Below are positions 1-7,913 of a DNA stretch of 64,000 nt, piece by piece. The position numbers were made by a program, and so were the translations under genes. The notes below the pieces were generated by a model. The model had not been told where the DNA came from and made no database searches. It was given only the letters and a program-made list of their open reading frames with translations. Each line of letters starts with the position of its first letter. The stretch's first letter is position 1. Origin of the DNA: Nocardioides bizhenqiangii (GTDB lineage: Bacteria > Actinomycetota > Actinomycetes > Propionibacteriales > Nocardioidaceae); assembly GCF_034661235.1 (NCBI RefSeq), contig NZ_CP141059.1, positions 2,727,501 to 2,791,500 on the forward strand, given 5' to 3'.

Positions 1-26
1 ATTCCATCACGGGCAGACTTTCTGCC

Positions 27-179
27 ATGACCTACTTCATCCTCCTCGTGATCGTGGCAGCCGTCGCAGCCACGGTGCACGCGATTGTGCGCGACGACCG
101 CGGCCAGCTGCCGCCCCCCACCTCCCACTCCGTCGACCAAGCATTCCGCCCGCCCGCCAGCCTGCTCAACCGGCGCTGA
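27..179 (+). CDS. Small single-pass membrane protein, 50 aa
   Basis: ATG at 27 opens a 50-codon frame ending in TGA at 177-179. Residues 3-19 are a hydrophobic stretch (YFILLVIVAAVAATVHA) followed by charged VRDDRG and a Pro/Arg-rich tail, so it looks like a one-helix membrane microprotein with a short exposed tail. It converges on rpsA and shares the hairpin at 203-236 as terminator. The true 5' context lies only 26 nt inside the window, so its promoter cannot be judged. No function is known to me. The gene is real rather than chance because hydrophobic core, charge pattern and terminator all fit. Confidence 0.6.
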   Translation: MTYFILLVIVAAVAATVHAIVRDDRGQLPPPTSHSVDQAFRPPASLLNRR

Positions 180-202
180 CCCGCCGCAGGGCTGACAACG
201 CG

Positions 203-236
203 AACGGCCCCCACGTCCTCGGACGTGGGGGCCGTT
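203..236. terminator. Bidirectional terminator between the microprotein gene and rpsA
   Basis: A perfect 16-bp stem, AACGGCCCCCACGTCC (203-218) against its complement at 221-236, with a 2-nt TC between (in practice a 4-nt loop). The A-rich and T-rich stem ends suit termination from either side, matching the convergent genes. Confidence 0.85.
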
Positions 237-257
237 GTTGCGTTCAGCGTGCGGCGA

Positions 258-1760
258 TCAGGCGCTGCCGCCGGTCAGCTTCTCACGGAGCGCCTGGAGC
301 GCCTCGTCCGACGCGAGCGAGCCGCCCGCGTCCTCGGCCACCTCGGTCTCGTCCGAGGCCGCGCCGGCGCCGGAGGAGTACGTCGTCGCCTCGCCGGCCT
401 CGATCTCGGCCTGCTTGGCGTCGGCCTGCTGCTTGACGTGCGCCTCCCAGCGGGCGTGCGCCTTGGCGTACTGGTCCTCCCAGAGCGCGCGCTGGTCCTC
501 GAAGCCCTCGAGCCACTCGCCGGTCTCCGGGTCGAAGCCGTCGGGGTAGACGTAGTTGCCCTGGTCGTCGTAGGTCGCCGGCATGCCGTAGAGGGTCGGG
601 TCGAACTCCTCGACGTCGGAAGCGGCGGGGTTCTCGTTGGCCTGCTTCAGCGACAGCGAGATCCGGCGACGCTCGAGGTCGATGTCGATGATCTTGACCA
701 TGACGTCGTCGTTGACCTGGACGACCTGCTCCGGGATCTCCACGTGGCGCTCGGCCAGCTCGGAGATGTGGACCAGGCCCTCGATGCCCTCCTCGACCCG
801 CACGAACGAGCCGAACGGCACCAGCTTGGTGACCTTGCCGGGCACGATCTGACCGATCTGGTGGGTGCGGGCGAAGTGCTGCCAGGGGTCCTCCTGCGTC
901 GCCTTGAGCGACAGCGAGACCCGCTCGCGGTCCATGTCGACGTCGAGCACCTCGACGGTGACCTCGTCACCGACGGTGACCACCTCGGACGGGTGGTCGA
1001 TGTGCTTCCACGACAGCTCGGAGACGTGGACCAGGCCGTCGACTCCGCCGAGGTCGACGAACGCACCGAAGTTGACGATCGAGGACACGACGCCCTTGCG
1101 GATCTGGCCCTTCTGCAGCTGGGTGAGGAAGCCGTGGCGCACCTCGGACTGGGTCTGCTCCAGCCAGGCGCGGCGCGACAGCACCACGTTGTTGCGGTTC
1201 TTGTCGAGCTCGATGATCTTCGCTTCGAGGGTCTGACCGACGTACGGCTGCAGGTCGCGCACGCGACGCATCTCCACCAGCGAGGCGGGGAGGAAGCCGC
1301 GGAGCCCGATGTCGATGATCAGGCCGCCCTTGACGACCTCGATCACGGTGCCCTCGACGACGCCGTCGGCCTCCTTGATCTCCTCGATCGTGCCCCAGGC
1401 GCGCTCGTACTGGGCGCGCTTCTTGGACAGGATGAGGCGGCCTTCCTTGTCCTCCTTCTGGAGGACCAGGGCCTCGACCTTGTCGCCGACCGAGACGACC
1501 TCGGACGGGTCGACGTCGTGCTTGATCGACAGCTCGCGCGAGGGGATGACGCCCTCGGTCTTGTAGCCGATGTCGAGCAGGACCTCGTCCCGGTCGACCT
1601 TGACGATGGTGCCATCCACGATGTCACCGTCGTTGAAGTACTTGATGGTCTGGTCGATCGCGGCCAGGAAGTCCGCCTCCGAGCCGATGTCGTTGACCGC
1701 CACCTGAGGGGCGTCGTCGTCGTATCGGCTGGCCAGCGGGGTCGAGAGGGTGCTCGTCAT
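258..1760 (-). CDS. rpsA: 30S ribosomal protein S1
   Basis: 500 aa, the usual length for actinobacterial S1. Four S1 (OB-fold) repeats are visible at about residues 46-115, 130-197, 215-283 and 300-368. The last two carry the best-kept motifs (NFGAFVDLGGVDGLVHVSELSW and FGSFVRVEEGIEGLVHISEL). They are followed by an acidic Ala/Gln-rich tail of about 125 residues. The protein binds mRNA on the small subunit and helps initiation on structured or leadered messages. The start is ATG at 1760. No strong Shine-Dalgarno sits directly upstream, only AAGGA about 16 nt away. In mycobacteria rpsA is next to polA, but here about 16 kb of envelope genes lie between them. Confidence 0.97.
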   Translation of the reverse strand: MTSTLSTPLASRYDDDAPQVAVNDIGSEADFLAAIDQTIKYFNDGDIVDGTIVKVDRDEVLLDIGYKTEGVIPSRELSIKHDVDPSEVVSVGDKVEALVLQKEDKEGRLILSKKRAQYERAWGTIEEIKEADGVVEGTVIEVVKGGLIIDIGLRGFLPASLVEMRRVRDLQPYVGQTLEAKIIELDKNRNNVVLSRRAWLEQTQSEVRHGFLTQLQKGQIRKGVVSSIVNFGAFVDLGGVDGLVHVSELSWKHIDHPSEVVTVGDEVTVEVLDVDMDRERVSLSLKATQEDPWQHFARTHQIGQIVPGKVTKLVPFGSFVRVEEGIEGLVHISELAERHVEIPEQVVQVNDDVMVKIIDIDLERRRISLSLKQANENPAASDVEEFDPTLYGMPATYDDQGNYVYPDGFDPETGEWLEGFEDQRALWEDQYAKAHARWEAHVKQQADAKQAEIEAGEATTYSSGAGAASDETEVAEDAGGSLASDEALQALREKLTGGSA

Positions 1761-1918
1761 ATGGAGAGGTCAGTCCTTGGATGGGCAGATGTAGAGGGCA
1801 TGGAACGACCGCGGTCGGGAGACCGCAGACTTGTCCAGGGTACGCGGCCGCCGACGCCGGAGTCCAACTGAGCCCGGTTCCAGCGACGGCGGCCGTCGCC
1901 GGCTCCGGGCTCGCGGCG

Positions 1919-1924
1919 TACCCT
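1919..1924 (+). promoter_or_regulatory. -10 box for the 1932 methyltransferase
   Basis: TACCCT, then 7 nt, then GTG at 1932: the spacing of a leaderless transcript. This is the main support for the longer start of the next gene. Confidence 0.45.
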
Positions 1925-1931
1925 CTCCCGC

Positions 1932-2774
1932 GTGGAGCAGGCTGGGCAACCCAGGCAGGAGCACTGGCCCCATCCGCCGGTGACCGCCCATCGGCGGGCA
2001 GTGTCCGAGGACGAGTCCCGCCAGGCCAACGGCCCGGACTGGGACCGCTACGCCGACGAGTACCAGGCGACCCACGGTGACTTCCTCGGGGACGTGGGGT
2101 TCGTGTGGGGCCCCGAGGGCCTGACCGAGGCGGAGGCGGGCGTCCTCGGCACCCTCGCCGACCGCGACGTGCTCGAGGTCGGATCCGGTGCCGGTCAGTG
2201 CTCGCGGTGGATCCGCAGCCAGGGCGGCCGGGCGTTCGGCCTCGACCTCTCGCACCGTCAGCTCCAGCACTCCCGGCGCATCGACGACGCCACCGCCATC
2301 GCGGTGCCGAGCGTGCGGGGCACCGCGACCGCGCTCCCGTTCGCCGCGTCCAGCTTCGACGTGGTCTTCTGCGCCTTCGGCGCCCTCCAGTTCGTGGCCG
2401 ACATCGAGCAGGCGGTCGCGGAGACCGCGCGAGTGCTGCGTCCCGGCGGTCGGTTCGCGTTCTCGATCACCCACCCGACGCGGTGGATGTTTCCGGACGA
2501 CCCCACCGAGGAGGGGTTGACGGCGAGCCAGTCCTACTGGGACCGGACGCCGTACGTCGAGGTCGACGACACGACCGGAGTCGTCGCGTATGTCGAGCAC
2601 CACCGCACGCTGGGTGACTGGGTCGGCCTGCTCGCCGCCGGTGGGTTCCGGCTCACCACCCTGCTGGAGCCGGAGTGGCCGGCCGACCACGACCGGCTCT
2701 GGGGCGGGTGGTCCGCCGTGCGCGGGCGGGTGACGCCGGGCACGGCGATCTTCGGGGCCGACCTCCTGGGTTGA
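1932..2774 (+). CDS. Class I SAM-dependent methyltransferase
   Basis: 280 aa from GTG 1932. The SAM-binding motif I is DVLEVGSGAGQCSRW (about residues 80-94), followed by an acidic-loop motif FGLDLS, then VRGTATALPFAASSFDVVFCAFGALQFV and VLRPGGRFAFSITHP, the normal Methyltransf_11 order. Substrate is unknown. Divergent from rpsA. Start is uncertain: GTG 1932 has a leaderless -10 (1919-1924), but residues 1-23 are low-complexity. An in-frame GTG at 2001 (VSEDES) gives a 257-aa protein that fits the family's usual N-terminus better. The fold is certain and the role is not. Confidence 0.85.
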   Translation: MEQAGQPRQEHWPHPPVTAHRRAVSEDESRQANGPDWDRYADEYQATHGDFLGDVGFVWGPEGLTEAEAGVLGTLADRDVLEVGSGAGQCSRWIRSQGGRAFGLDLSHRQLQHSRRIDDATAIAVPSVRGTATALPFAASSFDVVFCAFGALQFVADIEQAVAETARVLRPGGRFAFSITHPTRWMFPDDPTEEGLTASQSYWDRTPYVEVDDTTGVVAYVEHHRTLGDWVGLLAAGGFRLTTLLEPEWPADHDRLWGGWSAVRGRVTPGTAIFGADLLG

Positions 2775-2900
2775 ATGGGCCGAGCGTGTCTTCGGAGGAA
2801 CCGCCCGGCATTGGGCAGGCCGTCGTCGGCTCACGGTCGGGTGACGGGCGGCACCTCCGCCCGCCACGCTGCCGGCCGCGTTGAACGGGCCGGCCTCCCC

Positions 2901-2906
2901 TAGAGT
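2901..2906 (+). promoter_or_regulatory. -10 box of leaderless methyltransferase gene
   Basis: TAGAGT, 6 nt, then GTG at 2913. No ribosome-binding site lies in between, so the GTG is probably the transcription start. Confidence 0.6.
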
Positions 2907-2912
2907 CACGGG

Positions 2913-3611
2913 GTGGACGACGAGGAGATCGCCAAGTCGGCGGCGCTCGAGCAACGGCACTGGTGGTACGCCGAGCGCCGGGCGATGGTGCGACGTACGG
3001 CCTCGCGCTGGCCGGCGGGGCGGGCGCTCGACGTCGGGTGCGCCGGGGGCGGCAACACCGCCGTGCTGCGGGAGCTCGGGTGGTCGGCGACCGGGCTGGA
3101 GTACTCCGCCGCCGGCGCGGAGATCGCCGCCTCCCGCGGCCTGGCCGTCGTCCGCGGCGACGCCACGGCGATGCCCTTCGACGACGCGACGTTCGACCTG
3201 GTCATGTCGACCGACGTGTGGGAGCACATCGAGGACGACGGTGCGGTCGCGAGCGAGACCGCCCGGGTGCTGCGGCACGGTGGCCGGGCGCTGATCGCCG
3301 TCCCGTGCAGCATGAAGCTGTGGAGCGGCCACGACGTCGCCCTCGGGCACGTCCGCCGCTACGAGCGCGACCAGCTCGCGGCGGTGGTCTCGGGCGCCGG
3401 CCTCGAGATCGAGGACATGTGGTCGTGGAACGTCCTGCTGCGGCCGGTGGTGCGGGCCCGGCGGCGGAGGCGGAGCGAGGCCGAGAGCGAGATGGACCCG
3501 GTCCACCCGGTCCTCAACGCCGGGCTGCGGTCGGCGGTCGCGCTCGAACGGGTGTTGCCGCTGCGCCGGCTGCCCGGCGTGAGCCTGGTGGTCTCGGCGC
3601 GCAAGCCGTGA
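2913..3611 (+). CDS. Class I SAM-dependent methyltransferase
   Basis: 232 aa. The N-terminal EQRHWWYAERR motif is typical of envelope and glycolipid-associated methyltransferases. SAM motif I is ALDVGCAGGGNTAVL (about 38-52), then VVRGDATAMPFDDATFDLVMSTDVWEHI and VLRHGGRALIAVP. A basic stretch (VRARRRRR, about 178-185) suggests membrane or polyanion contact. The stop overlaps the next start (GTGA), so the two are translationally coupled. It opens the envelope cluster, which suggests a lipid or saccharide substrate, but that is inference. Confidence 0.88.
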   Translation: MDDEEIAKSAALEQRHWWYAERRAMVRRTASRWPAGRALDVGCAGGGNTAVLRELGWSATGLEYSAAGAEIAASRGLAVVRGDATAMPFDDATFDLVMSTDVWEHIEDDGAVASETARVLRHGGRALIAVPCSMKLWSGHDVALGHVRRYERDQLAAVVSGAGLEIEDMWSWNVLLRPVVRARRRRRSEAESEMDPVHPVLNAGLRSAVALERVLPLRRLPGVSLVVSARKP

Positions 3612-4546
3612 CCACGCCCACGACCGGGCACTGGGTCGCCGACCCGTCGATCGGGTGGCGGATCCTGCTGACGGCGACGCTGCCCGACCAACCGCAGGTC
3701 GACGACACCGTCCGAACGGCAACATCGACCGCCGAGCTGCGTCGAGCGTTGGTCGCGCCCGATCCGCAGCCGGTCGTCGTCGGCGTCGCCGGCCACGACC
3801 TCGTGGTGTCCGCCCACCACGCCGCCGTCGACGGTCTCGGTCTGTTGCGCATCCTGGAGCAGCTCGGCCACGGGCCCGTGACGTCATCGGCGCGCGGCGT
3901 GGGCGATCGCTCCGCCGGCCACGGGTACGCCGGCACGGTCGTCCGCCGGCTCGTCGAGGCTGCGCTCCGCCCACCAGCCCGGATCCCTCCGCAGGGCCGC
4001 GGACCGGCGGCCGGCGACGTCATGGTCGAGATCGAGCTTCCCGGCTCGTTCCGCACGGGGCAGATCGTGCACGCCGCCGTCGCGGCGCTCGCCGACCTCG
4101 GCGCCGGACCGCATGTCGCCGTGGCGGTCGGCGTCACCCGCGACCCGGATCCCAACGGGTTGATCGAGGACCGGAGCGCCCTGCTGCGGCTGCGCGACGT
4201 CGAGCGGCTCGAGCTGCCCGAGATCGAGCGTGCCCTGCGGGAAGCGCCTGTCGAGCGCCCGCCGGGCACCCGGTCCGGCAGTGTCAACCGGGCGGCCGCG
4301 ATCGCGATGCGACTGCTGGCGCGCCGACTCGGGTCGACGCTGCTGGTCTCCCACCTGGGCGAGGTGACCGCGCCGGCCATCGACCGCCTGGTGTTCCACC
4401 CGGTGACGGCCGGGGGCACCGGCATCGCGCTCGGCGCGGTGGGTCATGGCGGCCGCACGGTCCTCACGCTGCGTGCGCGTGCGGCCGACTGGCACGCCGA
4501 CGGCCTCGAGCGAGTGCTCGAGGCCGTCGGGGGCAGGCTGGCCTAG
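3608..4546 (+). CDS. HHxxxDG acyltransferase / condensation-domain-like protein
   Basis: 312 aa from GTG 3608, overlapping the methyltransferase stop by 4 nt. It carries SAHHAAVDGLG (HHAAVDG at residues 70-76), the active-site HHxxxDG signature of CoA-dependent acyltransferases, NRPS condensation domains and wax-ester/DGAT enzymes. At 312 aa it is shorter than condensation domains or WS/DGAT proteins (about 430-450), so it is either a compact two-lobe enzyme or has lost part of a lobe. A second-lobe motif near the C-terminus (TAGGTGIALGAVGHGGR) resembles the DFGWG-like latch region only loosely. Pairing with a methyltransferase in an envelope cluster suggests O- or N-acylation of a glycan or lipid. 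Catalytic activity is inferred. Confidence 0.65.
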   Translation: MTTPTTGHWVADPSIGWRILLTATLPDQPQVDDTVRTATSTAELRRALVAPDPQPVVVGVAGHDLVVSAHHAAVDGLGLLRILEQLGHGPVTSSARGVGDRSAGHGYAGTVVRRLVEAALRPPARIPPQGRGPAAGDVMVEIELPGSFRTGQIVHAAVAALADLGAGPHVAVAVGVTRDPDPNGLIEDRSALLRLRDVERLELPEIERALREAPVERPPGTRSGSVNRAAAIAMRLLARRLGSTLLVSHLGEVTAPAIDRLVFHPVTAGGTGIALGAVGHGGRTVLTLRARAADWHADGLERVLEAVGGRLA

Positions 4547-4598
4547 CCTCGGGGCTGCCAGCCCGCCCGCCCCCTCCTCGGGAGGTCCAGTGGCTGCG

Positions 4599-5585
4599 TC
4601 AGGCCGAGACCAAGGGCCGGTCCTGGTGGGTGTCCTGGTCGGCGTCGCTCGACAGCCGCTTGTTGAAGATGAGTCCGAGACCGAGCAGCACGCCGCCGAG
4701 CACCAGGAGGATGACCGGGTACAGGACCCGTGCCCCTCCGAGGAGCGACGCCTTGTTGTCGACCTTCTCCACGTTGTCGTCGACCTGGGCGTCGGTGTAC
4801 TCGACGGTCCCGACGAAGGCAGGCACCCGCACGCCGTCGTACACCAGCTCCTGGGTGCGCTCCTCGACCCGGTCGATGGGCGAGCCGGTGACCGGCTCGA
4901 CGTAGAAGGTGCGCGTCATCGCGTAGACCATCTCGGCCTGGACAGACGGCTCGTCCGATCCGAAGACGGAGCCCGGGACGTCGCGGGTCTCGATCACGGT
5001 CGGCTCGATCTCCTGCACGAACTTGTAGACGGCGACGCCTTGGACGTCCTCTTCACCCTCGTACGTCGCGGGGAAGCTCTCGCCGAGGGTGCCGTCCCAC
5101 TGGTCGTAGTCCTTGCGCTCTGTGTTGAACGGGAACTTGTAGACCTGTCCCTCGAACGTCGTCGACACCCGCTCGGCGCTGTCGTCCGCGATGTCCCGGA
5201 CCTCGATGAACTGGTCGCACTCCTCGCAGTCGACCGCTTCGCCGGTCACCTCGTCGAAGGCCACCTGCTCTGTCGCCTTCTGGAACTCGGTGCCGTCGCC
5301 GCGCTTGATCGTGGTCAGGTTGACCCACACCACGACGCCGTCAGGTGCGTCGGCGCTCACGTTCTCGTGGGTCTTCGAGGTGATCGAGAGATCGTGGGTC
5401 TCAGGCGCAAGGACGTCGAGACTGGAGTTGAACACCTGAGCGTCGTTCGCCTCCAACTTCGTGGTACTGCTGTATCCGGCGGGCACCTTGGCGAGCGCCG
5501 GGTAGGCGTAGAAGCGCACCAGGCCCGCGGCCACGATGAGGAACACCCCCAGTCCGACGAGAACCGGTCCGATCATTCGACGCAT
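4599..5585 (-). CDS. DUF3068 family membrane-anchored protein
   Basis: 328 aa with a helix at residues 6-25, a long extracytoplasmic domain, and a second helix near 292-314 (VLYPVILLVLGGVLLGLGLIF), then a short cytoplasmic tail. This is the DUF3068 (PorA-like) layout of actinobacterial envelope proteins. The start is fixed by GGAGGA 6 nt upstream of ATG 5585. That ribosome-binding site lies in the last codons of the upstream glycosyltransferase, which it overlaps by 13 nt. Last gene of a minus-strand run from 15422. In M. tuberculosis a DUF3068 gene (Rv0227c) also sits in the aftD neighbourhood. Function unknown. Confidence 0.85.
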   Translation of the reverse strand: MRRMIGPVLVGLGVFLIVAAGLVRFYAYPALAKVPAGYSSTTKLEANDAQVFNSSLDVLAPETHDLSITSKTHENVSADAPDGVVVWVNLTTIKRGDGTEFQKATEQVAFDEVTGEAVDCEECDQFIEVRDIADDSAERVSTTFEGQVYKFPFNTERKDYDQWDGTLGESFPATYEGEEDVQGVAVYKFVQEIEPTVIETRDVPGSVFGSDEPSVQAEMVYAMTRTFYVEPVTGSPIDRVEERTQELVYDGVRVPAFVGTVEYTDAQVDDNVEKVDNKASLLGGARVLYPVILLVLGGVLLGLGLIFNKRLSSDADQDTHQDRPLVSA

Positions 5586-6835
5586 GCAGTTCCTCCAATT
5601 ACGGCCACGCGTTCTTCTCGCGGGCGGTGTTGAGCGTCGGGCACGGTGGTGCTCGCCGCGGGTTCGTTGATGCCCAGCTCGCCGGTGACCAGGTCGAGCG
5701 CCTGCCGGCGCATCTCCGACCAGTCGAACCGGTGGGCCCAGGCCTGGCAGGCCTGGAAGTGGCGGGCCCGATCCGCCGGGGCCGCGGTCTCGGCCAGTGC
5801 TGCGCGCACCTGGGCCGTCAGGCGGCGGCCGACCTCCTCGAGGTCGTCGGCGTCGGGCACCAGCCAGCCGGACTCGCCGGCGACCACGGAGTCGCGGAGG
5901 CCGGGGACGTCCCTGGCCACTGTCGGCACGCCGTGTCCGGCTGCCTCGACCACGGCCTGGCCCCATCCCTCTGCATCGGACGCGCAGACGTGGACCGAAG
6001 CGCGCGCCAGGAGCGCCGCCTTGGTGTCGTCGTCGACGAAGCCGTGGAAGGTCACCCGATGGGCGAGGCCGAGCCGGGCGACGAGGCCCTCGAGCTCGCG
6101 TCGCTCGGGTCCCTTCCCGATGACGTCCAGCCGGAGGCGGGGGTGGTCCGTGCGCAGCGCGTCGAGGGCGCGGATGACCAGGTCGACCCGCTTGTGCGCC
6201 ACGAGCCGGCCGAGCACGGCGATCCGGTCGGGGTCCTTCGCCTCCGGGTCGCCGGCGCCGAGCGGCGGCAGGTCCGCTCCGTTGGCGAGCAGGCCGACGG
6301 ATCCCTTCCAACCGAGCTGTCGGCGCATCTCTTCGGCGGTCGAGGCCGACACGGCGACGACCCGGCGGCGGCGGTAGACCATCGGCATCGGCACCCGCTC
6401 GAGCCACCGGCCGAGCGCAGCGACGGGCGCGGGGAAGTGCGTCGAGAACTGCGCCTGGTGGACGTGGTGCATCACCAGCACCACGGGGGTCCGGCGGCGC
6501 AGGAACAGTGGCGCGAAGGACGGCAGACCGCACGAGGGGTCGATCACGGCGTCGACCCGGCGGCGCCGGGCGAGCAGCCGCAGCGCCGTGTGCGGGTAGA
6601 ACGAGAACGGACCCCCGCGCCGGCGTACGACGATGCCGTCGCGGACGACGGTCGCCTCCTGGCCGGGCTCGCGGGCGGTGAGGAACTCGACGTCGGCACC
6701 ACCCTCGCGCAGCGCGCGAGCGAGCTCCCAGGCGTAGATCTCCGACCCGCCGGCCAGCGAGTGCTCGGTGTCGCGCCAATTGACGATCGCCACCCGCCGT
6801 CCGGCGAGTGGGGTCGACATCGGCCGGATGGTCAT
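5573..6835 (-). CDS. GT4-family glycosyltransferase
   Basis: 420 aa from ATG 6835. The N-terminal Rossmann lobe opens RRVAIVNWRDTEHSLAGGSEIYAWELARAL, with the donor-independent Gly-rich loop GGSE. The C-terminal lobe has AVLGRLVAHKRVD, HGFVDDDTKAALLARA and CASDAEGWGQAVVEAAGHG, the EX7E motif of GT-B retaining enzymes. It transfers a nucleotide-activated sugar to an envelope glycan or lipid on the cytoplasmic side. It starts 1 nt after the GT2 gene ends and overlaps the DUF3068 start, so all three are one transcript. Donor and acceptor cannot be told from sequence. Confidence 0.9.
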   Translation of the reverse strand: MTIRPMSTPLAGRRVAIVNWRDTEHSLAGGSEIYAWELARALREGGADVEFLTAREPGQEATVVRDGIVVRRRGGPFSFYPHTALRLLARRRRVDAVIDPSCGLPSFAPLFLRRRTPVVLVMHHVHQAQFSTHFPAPVAALGRWLERVPMPMVYRRRRVVAVSASTAEEMRRQLGWKGSVGLLANGADLPPLGAGDPEAKDPDRIAVLGRLVAHKRVDLVIRALDALRTDHPRLRLDVIGKGPERRELEGLVARLGLAHRVTFHGFVDDDTKAALLARASVHVCASDAEGWGQAVVEAAGHGVPTVARDVPGLRDSVVAGESGWLVPDADDLEEVGRRLTAQVRAALAETAAPADRARHFQACQAWAHRFDWSEMRRQALDLVTGELGINEPAASTTVPDAQHRPREERVAVIGGTACVE

Positions 6836-6836
6836 C

Positions 6837-7673
6837 TCAGGCCTCACCCAGCAACGACGCGGCGGCCGGGACGGCCAGGGCGACCGGCAGGGCGACGGGG
6901 GCGGGAAGCGGCATGGGGGACTGCGACCGCGCCCCGACGGTCGCCCTGCCGGCGACCGGGGCGCCGAGGTGCCGCGTGCGCCAGGCGATCGCAGCAAGCT
7001 CGGCGAAGGCGCCGGCACCGTGGCGGGCCGGCACGAAGGTGGACCCGGGCACGTCGGTCCAGGTCACGGGGATCTCGTCGATCCTGGCGCCGGCCGCGCG
7101 CAGCCGGACGAGGAGCTCGACGTCGAAGGAGAACCCAGGGGCGACCAGGTTCGTGGCGACCGCGCGGGCGAGCGCACCGTGCATCACCTTGAAGCCGCAC
7201 TGGGTGTCGGCGACGCCCGGCACCAGACGGCGGGCCACGCGGCGGTAGCAGGCCGCGCCCGCCGTGCGGGTGCGGCAGCTGCGGACGTCGGCGACGGAGC
7301 CGTCGAGGCCGCGGGAGCCGATCACGACATCCGCGCCGAGGTGGAGGCGATGCCAGGCCGCGTCGAGGGCGGCAAGGTCGGTGGCGCCGTCGGCGTCCAT
7401 GAAGGCGACCAGGTCAGCGTCGCTCGCGAGCAGACCGGCGCGGACCGCGGCGCCCTTGCCGCGGCGCAGGCAGCGGACGACCCGCACCGGCATCGCGGGA
7501 GTGGCCGCGGCGAGGGCGACCTCAGCCGTGCGATCGGAGCTGTCGTTGTCGACGACCAGCACCTCGACCCCGCCCCACATCGACGTACGGTCGGTGGCGA
7601 AGCGGCGCAGCGCGCGCAGCGTACGCGGCAGCCGCAGCTCCTCGTTGTACGCAGGAATGACGATATGAAGCAT
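6837..7673 (-). CDS. GT2-family glycosyltransferase (dolichyl/polyprenyl-phosphate sugar synthase type)
   Basis: 278 aa. VIPAYNEELRLPRTL at the N-terminus, LVVDNDSSDRTAE, RGKGAAVRAG and AFMDADGATD (the DXD-type metal site, about 92-98) are the GT-A signature of DPM1/ALG5-like enzymes. The later motif GSRGLDGS and the QCGFKVM segment also fit this subgroup. The likely product is polyprenyl-phosphate-linked hexose, the donor for membrane GT-C enzymes such as the large polytopic proteins upstream. The C-terminal 35 residues are hydrophobic and proline-rich and could act as a membrane anchor. Confidence 0.9.
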   Translation of the reverse strand: MLHIVIPAYNEELRLPRTLRALRRFATDRTSMWGGVEVLVVDNDSSDRTAEVALAAATPAMPVRVVRCLRRGKGAAVRAGLLASDADLVAFMDADGATDLAALDAAWHRLHLGADVVIGSRGLDGSVADVRSCRTRTAGAACYRRVARRLVPGVADTQCGFKVMHGALARAVATNLVAPGFSFDVELLVRLRAAGARIDEIPVTWTDVPGSTFVPARHGAGAFAELAAIAWRTRHLGAPVAGRATVGARSQSPMPLPAPVALPVALAVPAAASLLGEA

Positions 7674-7736
7674 CCGGACCCTCCCAAGCCGTCAGCGTCG
7701 TGACCCGCCCCGCTCCCTTGGGGCACGTCGTGGTTC

Positions 7737-7767
7737 GGCTGTCCGCGCGCTCCCCGCTGCGGACGGC
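7737..7767 (-). terminator. Hairpin between DUF2613 gene and GT2 gene
   Basis: GGCTGTCCGC (7737-7746) pairs with GCGGACGGCC (7758-7767), with one G-U type mismatch and a 12-nt loop. It lies in the 102-nt gap after the DUF2613 stop. No T tract follows, so it could be a weak terminator or an mRNA-processing hairpin. Confidence 0.4.
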
Positions 7768-7775
7768 CGTGCTGA

Positions 7776-7913
7776 CTACTGGCTCGAGTAGGTGTAGAGC
7801 TCGTTCTTGCTGACCGGCTCCTGGTCGGTCCCGCTCTGGTAAGCCTGGACTCCACCGACGAGCACGGCACCGGACGCCAGCGCGCCGACGATCGAAGAAA
7901 TGATCACGTTCAT
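7776..7913 (-). CDS. DUF2613-type small membrane/secreted protein, 45 aa
   Basis: ATG 7913 opens 45 codons ending TAG at 7776-7778. Residues 2-23 are a hydrophobic segment rich in Gly, Ala and Val (IISSIVGALASGAVLVGG), followed by VQAYQSGTDQEPVSKNELYTYSSQ. Length, glycine-zipper-like helix and position beside an aftD-type gene match DUF2613; M. tuberculosis has such a gene (Rv0236A) next to aftD. The start overlaps the stop of the 577-aa membrane protein gene by ATGA, and GGGAGGGG lies about 9 nt upstream. Function unknown; it may be an accessory subunit of the envelope glycosyltransferase system. Confidence 0.72.
   Translation of the reverse strand: MNVIISSIVGALASGAVLVGGVQAYQSGTDQEPVSKNELYTYSSQ

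Noticed and set aside
225..1871. 548-codon open frame antisense to rpsA
   Set aside because: High-GC shadow frame rich in Arg, Val, Leu and Asp with no family; rpsA on the other strand explains the codon pattern.
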